Below the pieces are notes generated by a model. The model made no database searches. It was not told the origin of the DNA and was given only the letters and a program-made list of their open reading frames with translations. Position numbers and translations under genes: made by a program. Below are positions 58,660 through 64,000 of a DNA stretch of 64,000 nucleotides, piece by piece (position 1 is the first letter of the stretch; every line of letters starts with the position of its first letter). The stretch spans positions 13,244,155 to 13,308,154 of the forward strand of contig NC_082596.1 in the NCBI RefSeq assembly GCF_030936135.1, written 5' to 3'. The stretch is from Gavia stellata. Lineage: Eukaryota; Chordata; Aves; Gaviiformes; Gaviidae.

Positions 58660-61600
58660 ATTTCTTGCCTTACTTCATACTTTACTCTTAGTTATCACTA
58701 ATGGTGGACGTTAGAGTTAGTTTGCCAGTGTATATCAGCAGTGGAGTTACGTGGCATCATCAGTCGAGTGAGAAAGGATGGGACTTGCTGAGTGACTGTG
58801 GACAAAACATGTTCTTTTGTGTATCCATTGCCGCATCATTAAAATAAGGATGAGAGCAGAAGGCCATTGCGAATAAGTCCACTAAAGCCTGAAAAATGCT
58901 GTCTTTCATGAATTGCCAAAGACTGCTGCTGTACAATCCCACTGCAGCTATTTGCTATTTAGGAAGTAACCACACCTATAGAAACAGTCCTGTGCTCTTA
59001 AATGAATAAAATGGTGATCTTAAACGGACTGATGATCAGCTGGATAAGCACAAAGAATCATAAAATGAATATAGGTCTGATTTTGACTGAGGCTACTGCC
59101 CAAAGAAAAAAAACCTAAATGCTCCTTTAAAGACTGCCAGTCTTAAGAAAAGCCTTCTATAAATAACAGTGCTGAAGTTAGTCCCCACCTCGTTTTCCTG
59201 CAATATGTTTTTGTACACTGCTTTCCATAGAAATCAAGAATGGATTGAATATGGAGTTATAGACCCTCTAGGAGAAGAACGGGCCTAATGAAAAGGACAC
59301 AAACACATGCAGGGTTTGCAGGTGGGTCATGCCCATGGACTAGTAATGCTTTTACTTAAGCAAGGGCGCTTCTGCTTGGAGGCAATCTCTCAAGTAAGCT
59401 CAAAGTCTCCTACTGGGTACGTGGATATGAAAATCATCCCTTTGAAGTCATCTGAATCTTTTTTTTTTTTTTCAGAGCAATGATGTATGGAGGACTCCAT
59501 GCACACATTTCATTCCCAAGTCTGCAATTTCAGATCATGCCATTTCCATAATATGAGTTTCTACATCCAAGGTCCTTGCTTGTTCTCTTGGAAAAAAGCA
59601 AGTTTTTCAGTTCTTTCAATGTTTTCGCACCAGCCTTTCTGAGACGCCTTCTTATAACCTCCGCTCAGCATCTGTTTTATTTTAAAAGGATAAAAATGCA
59701 TCAAAGTCTCACACATTCTTGCTGCTTTCAAGGTTCTCCAATTATGTTATTTATATGAATCCATTCCCTTTTTTTGTTAGGGTTTTTTTTTTGTTAGTTT
59801 AAATTTCCTATAGCCGGTGGCAAGGACAGAGACCTGCAGGGTGTGTTGTTTTTAAAAACCATTTTATTTTGTCTGTTCTGTGATGAAAACTGCCTGCTAA
59901 TGTAAGATTGCAAAGATGTTTGAGCACCCGCCATCGCTCTATTAACTTTAAGCTGATCCTAGGAACTGGCAGTACTTGACTATCCAGTTCCCAAGTAGCA
60001 TTTGTGAACTGCAGGAGTCCTTCAACCTTGTCTTCCAAGCACAGATCCTTAGGTCCCTGCACTCACCACCTGCCTTGGTAAGCTCAACTCATCCTGAAAT
60101 CTTAAAGCTAACATGAGGCGTGTCCATTCTTTGGCCTCTGTGTGCCTGTCACACAGCAGGGGACACAGCGCGGAGATGCCCAAGCTGGCAACCCAGGAAA
60201 CTCAACAGCATACGCTTCATCTGCGCTTGTCCAAGTCAAAATTCCCTAATTTATTCCCTGGAGTTTGATCTGAAAGTAGATAGGTCAAAAGCTTCAAAGC
60301 AGCCTCAGGGCATTGGTTAAGTCTCCCAGGACTAGCATGGGGCCTCTCGGTGCTGCACTGTTTCTCACACCTTCCCAAAAGCAGCTCCGCTCAGCATGCT
60401 TCAAGCGAGGCAAGCAAACCAATTAGCTGCTTTTGAAAATCCTGGCTTCAGTCTGTTATGATGAGATCCTCTTGATAACAGCACTGCCGGGAGTGAGCAA
60501 AAAGCTTTCCTTGTTTTCCTCAATATGAATTCAAGCAAACTTCTGCTGACCTCTTCATTTTGGCCATTTGATTTCAATGGGAAACGGACTGCATAGGGAC
60601 CTTTCACCTCAAGCCTTGTCTATTTTCTCTAATATTCTTTTATCTTCACTAAAAACCATTTACTACTATTTTAAGCTAATGTTTCTCTTCAGAGGGTCCG
60701 AAGATTTCTCCAGGTCTCTAGTGTTACAGTTTTCTAAACAGGTCGAGTATTTACTTGCTGTTGCTGAAGGGAGCAAGCAGAGCCCTTCTAGCTGACATCT
60801 AAAATAATGACAGGAAAACCATATGTAAACTATACTTTCTGGAAATAAACTGACCCTTCTACATTTATAGGGTCAGGGGAGTACAAGTGACACCACGTGT
60901 CCCCATGTGACCGTCCAAGTTTCTACATAGCAGAAGAGAACAGGTCACACAGATGTAGTTACAGAAGTTGAAATGGGGATGCAGGGGAGACAAGGAAACG
61001 CCACCAGATTTAGAGCAACAGGTGGTTCCTCCATGGCACCCATGAGGGACAAGTGGAGCTGGGTGCTGAGAGCAACCTCTGCCGAGGCGCCTGCACGGCA
61101 CAGGGTGGAAAAGTGTCTGCAGGGATGGGGCACCGTGGAAATAAACAGAAGAACTGGCACCCGCAGCATCAGCCCTTTCCTAGGATTGGTCCTGCAAGGA
61201 GCTTTGGAGAAACCTGACCCTGCAATAAGGGCTGTACCTTAGGACTTTGGAAAGACGGGCTTAGGCACCTGCTGTCCCAGACTGCGTGTGACTATCAACA
61301 AACCGCTTGGCCATGACGTGCAGATCCCAGCGAGTGCTTAAATACCTTCATAGATGTGGGCATTGATGTCTCAGTTCTCCCGTTTCCTCTCCATGCTGAG
61401 GAGAAAATAGCTCTTCCCTACCTCACACATCGGAGAAGACAAACGCGTTCTGCCGTGCCAAATGCTATTTCAAATTAGGTCCTTATTTTAGGGGCCCACT
61501 CGACTCAGAAGAAATAACCCATTCCCGTGTTTCCAGCTCAGCACGGGCACCTCGTGTGACCCTGCAGGCTCCTGCCTGGCAGAGGACAGGTCACACAGAG

Positions 61601-64000
61601 GCGGTGACAGAAATCCAAGCAGAGCACTGCGATCCGGAGAAGATTATCAAGCCCCAGGCAGCTATGGGAGTGAAGTCAGAGCAGGTCACGAAGAAAACAA
61701 TTAGCACAAGGTTTGAAACACAGTCTCCGGGGAAGTTCAGAAAGACTTCCCGTAGACTTTTCAGTGTCTCATGTGGACACTGAGCTTGGTTCTCCACCAT
61801 CCTACCCCTCATGTGGGCACTGGCACATAAAGTGCATGTGAAATACCATAGAGCTTTAAGTCATAGTTTACCTCCAATTCATGCTCTTGAGCCTGTCCAA
61901 GCGAAGGAAGAGCTGGATTTTTACAGACTAAGCTTACAGGATTGCACTCCTGCTATGTGGCTGGGGTTTTCAGAAGTTAAAGCCAGATGCAGCCAGACCC
62001 TTCCTAGTCCCACTGACCTTTTCCCATCGATGACTAACATCAGGCCTGCCTGTACGAGCAAACAAGTCCAGAGTGGCAGTTCCTTGGCAGGGACTTAGTT
62101 TACCTTTCAGTGCTACATTTAATAACACTGGGTGGTATTTATCGGAATAGATTTTCCAGCAAGTGGCATGCCAAAGCCTTGATGAAATCAGGCCTTCTGT
62201 CTGATGTCAATCACCTACCCTTTGCCAGTTCAAAAGTGCTATCCATGCTGGAAAATCAAGACCCAAAGAGCACTTTAGCCCGGAAGCGCACAGCTAAACC
62301 TGGCCTAGCAATACGCTGTAGTAAAATGAGGTCATCAGTGCATGGCCTTCAACCTGTTCTTCTACACTTTGTGTTAAACAACAGACTTACCTGACTACTG
62401 GATGTGCTTCCATGTGTCTTCCTATCATTTTGATGAGGAATCTTTCATGGCCACTGGAGCTGGAATATGTGCATAGACCTGGGTATCTACCGTGGTGCAA
62501 CGAAGTGGAAGTGCATCCACCACCTTATTTTGCAGACATTCCCTAGTCTTTACAATGGATTCACCCAAACAGCTGATGACAAACATGTGAAGATTTTAGG
62601 GTGTGGGCAAAGCTAATTCTCAGCTCATGGCCTGAGCCTATCCTCGCTAAATATGCAAAAATAGACCTTGTTCTCACCCTAGATTAGGTTATAGTTTCAG
62701 TTCTTGTTGTTCCCTGGTGTCAATAGGAAGTACGTTGTCTGGCATCTGCATTAGGCCCATTTGCACCAGTCCCCGATGGCTGCAGAGCTGCAAGTTCTGC
62801 ATGTGGGTGGCGACTTTGCCTCCTGGTCTTTTGTTTTCAAAATGCAGCTGCAGAGGAGAGGAACATGGCATCATTACTGCTATGAAAGGTCTTTTCATCC
62901 TCTGTGGTTTCCGGGTTAGAGCTGTGTTGGCTGAGGATTCCTCCCCCAGGGTGGAGGAGTAATGGAAACGCAGCCTAAAACAGGATCAGGAGGAAGATGT
63001 GAAAATGAGTGCAAACGTACAGCGTATGAGTCAGTGCCACAAGGAATCTCTATCCCATAAAGTCAAGATCACACCTCCTCTTGGTACAGCAGAGCTGTTC
63101 CCACGCAAGGAGAAAGCATCAGAAAGGCGTTCAGCATCTTAAAAAGGACTTATGTCCTGATTGAAAGTTTAATAGTGGGAAAATGTTTTCAGGTCAGCAA
63201 CATTGCAGCTTCAGAGAAGGATAGGAAAAGCAAGCATGACATGCTGCATTCATTATCTGCTGTAAAATAATATGGACTGGATGCTGAGGCCAAATCTTCT
63301 GCTTGTGCAAATCAACAAAGCCTCGTTGATTCTAAACTGATGCTGAACTGATTAACTCCAGCCGATGAGCTGTCCTTTGTCAACAAAACCAGTCCTTTTA
63401 CCATGAGGGGACTCTCACGGGGTACTATGTTTTTAAATTTTCATTAACAGCCTCACCTCAGACTGTTCAGAGGAATTAAACTGTAGCTTTAGCGCAAAGA
63501 GTAGGCAACACAGGCTGAGAAATACCCGAAACAAGAGCTTCACTGTCAAGTGTCTCCAGACTCCCAGGCCCTAAAGAGGCAGACCATGGCAGTGTGGGGC
63601 TGCCGGTGGCTGGAGCTCAGACCTGAGCTTGTGGGTTCTCCAAGGCAGACACCAAGTCCATCAGAGTGGGAGGAATTTGTGCCCCAAGTAAAGAGCAAGG
63701 ACCCAACAGAGAAAGACCTTCTCCTCTCAGGTAAGCATGAATAGGGCAAGGCAGAGTCCAGCCCAAAGAGTAGGGCCAGGTTTGAGCCCAGGCAGGATCA
63801 GGAGGTGAGCAGTGAAGTCAAGGCAGCCATGAGGCAGACTAAAGAAGCTGCAGTCTGCTCTGAATCAAAGGTCCAGGGGACTGGCATGGTTGAGGTCAAG
63901 GAGCAATATAAAAAGAGTTGGTTTTATTGCTGTTTATGTCTGGTCTTTATGTACCAGACTCTTACCTGAAGCAGAAATGGGATGTAAAGCACAGCTACAG
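58660..64000. other. Intergenic DNA to the right edge, no gene recognised
   Basis: AT/GC-mixed sequence with short frames and a T-run near 59460. No exon, RNA gene or repeat family recognised. Confidence 0.55.

Noticed and set aside
51435-64000. Search for FBXO32 exons expected by synteny
   Set aside because: None of the characteristic F-box/atrogin-1 peptides was recognised; the gene probably lies beyond the right edge.
1-64000. CRISPR arrays, operons, rRNA or tRNA genes
   Set aside because: The DNA is vertebrate nuclear; no direct-repeat/spacer array was seen, and no convincing tRNA A/B box pair was noticed.

Overview
The window is vertebrate nuclear DNA. The evidence is split genes with GT-AG introns and phase-matched exons, CR1 LINE fragments of avian/sauropsid type, and one long avian-type LTR. 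CR1 orientation and 3' ends look like a bird. The LTR resembles one I associate with non-galliform birds, so Neoaves is my guess, but this is recalled rather than computed.

The window carries three recognisable protein genes in the order FAM91A1 (minus) - ANXA13 (plus) - KLHL38 (plus). This is the conserved neighbourhood of human 8q24.13 (FBXO32-KLHL38-ANXA13-FAM91A1) read in the opposite direction. FBXO32 should lie to the right of the window; no FBXO32 exon was recognised inside it.

Layout. 1-4504: first four coding exons of FAM91A1 on the minus strand; the gene continues off the left edge. 3982-4275: a ~40-bp-period minisatellite in its intron 1. ~4260-4960: its CpG-island promoter with a perfect NRF1 palindrome and ETS sites. 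4960-11500: intergenic, with an unidentified coding-like relic on the minus strand (about 7700-9900) and an LTR (10168-11140). 11632-36729: ANXA13, 11 coding exons, predicted 317 residues, with an HNF1-type site about 106 bp before its start codon and a poly(A) signal at 36921. 36940-44700: intergenic, with three repeat fragments. 44756-49924: KLHL38, three coding exons, predicted 580 residues, with a likely 3'UTR to about 51430. 51435-64000: intergenic, with an ancient CR1 and no gene recognised.

The three genes do not form a functional unit. FAM91A1 is a broadly expressed trafficking factor with a CpG-island promoter. ANXA13 is an epithelial membrane-binding annexin with a CpG-poor promoter carrying an HNF1-like site. 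KLHL38 is a muscle-associated BTB-Kelch protein. I found nothing convincing as a new biological system. The most useful points are the recovered 5-codon first exon of ANXA13 with its HNF1-like site, a possible alternative non-myristoylated first exon, the G-rich minisatellite near the FAM91A1 start, and the unidentified coding-like relic.
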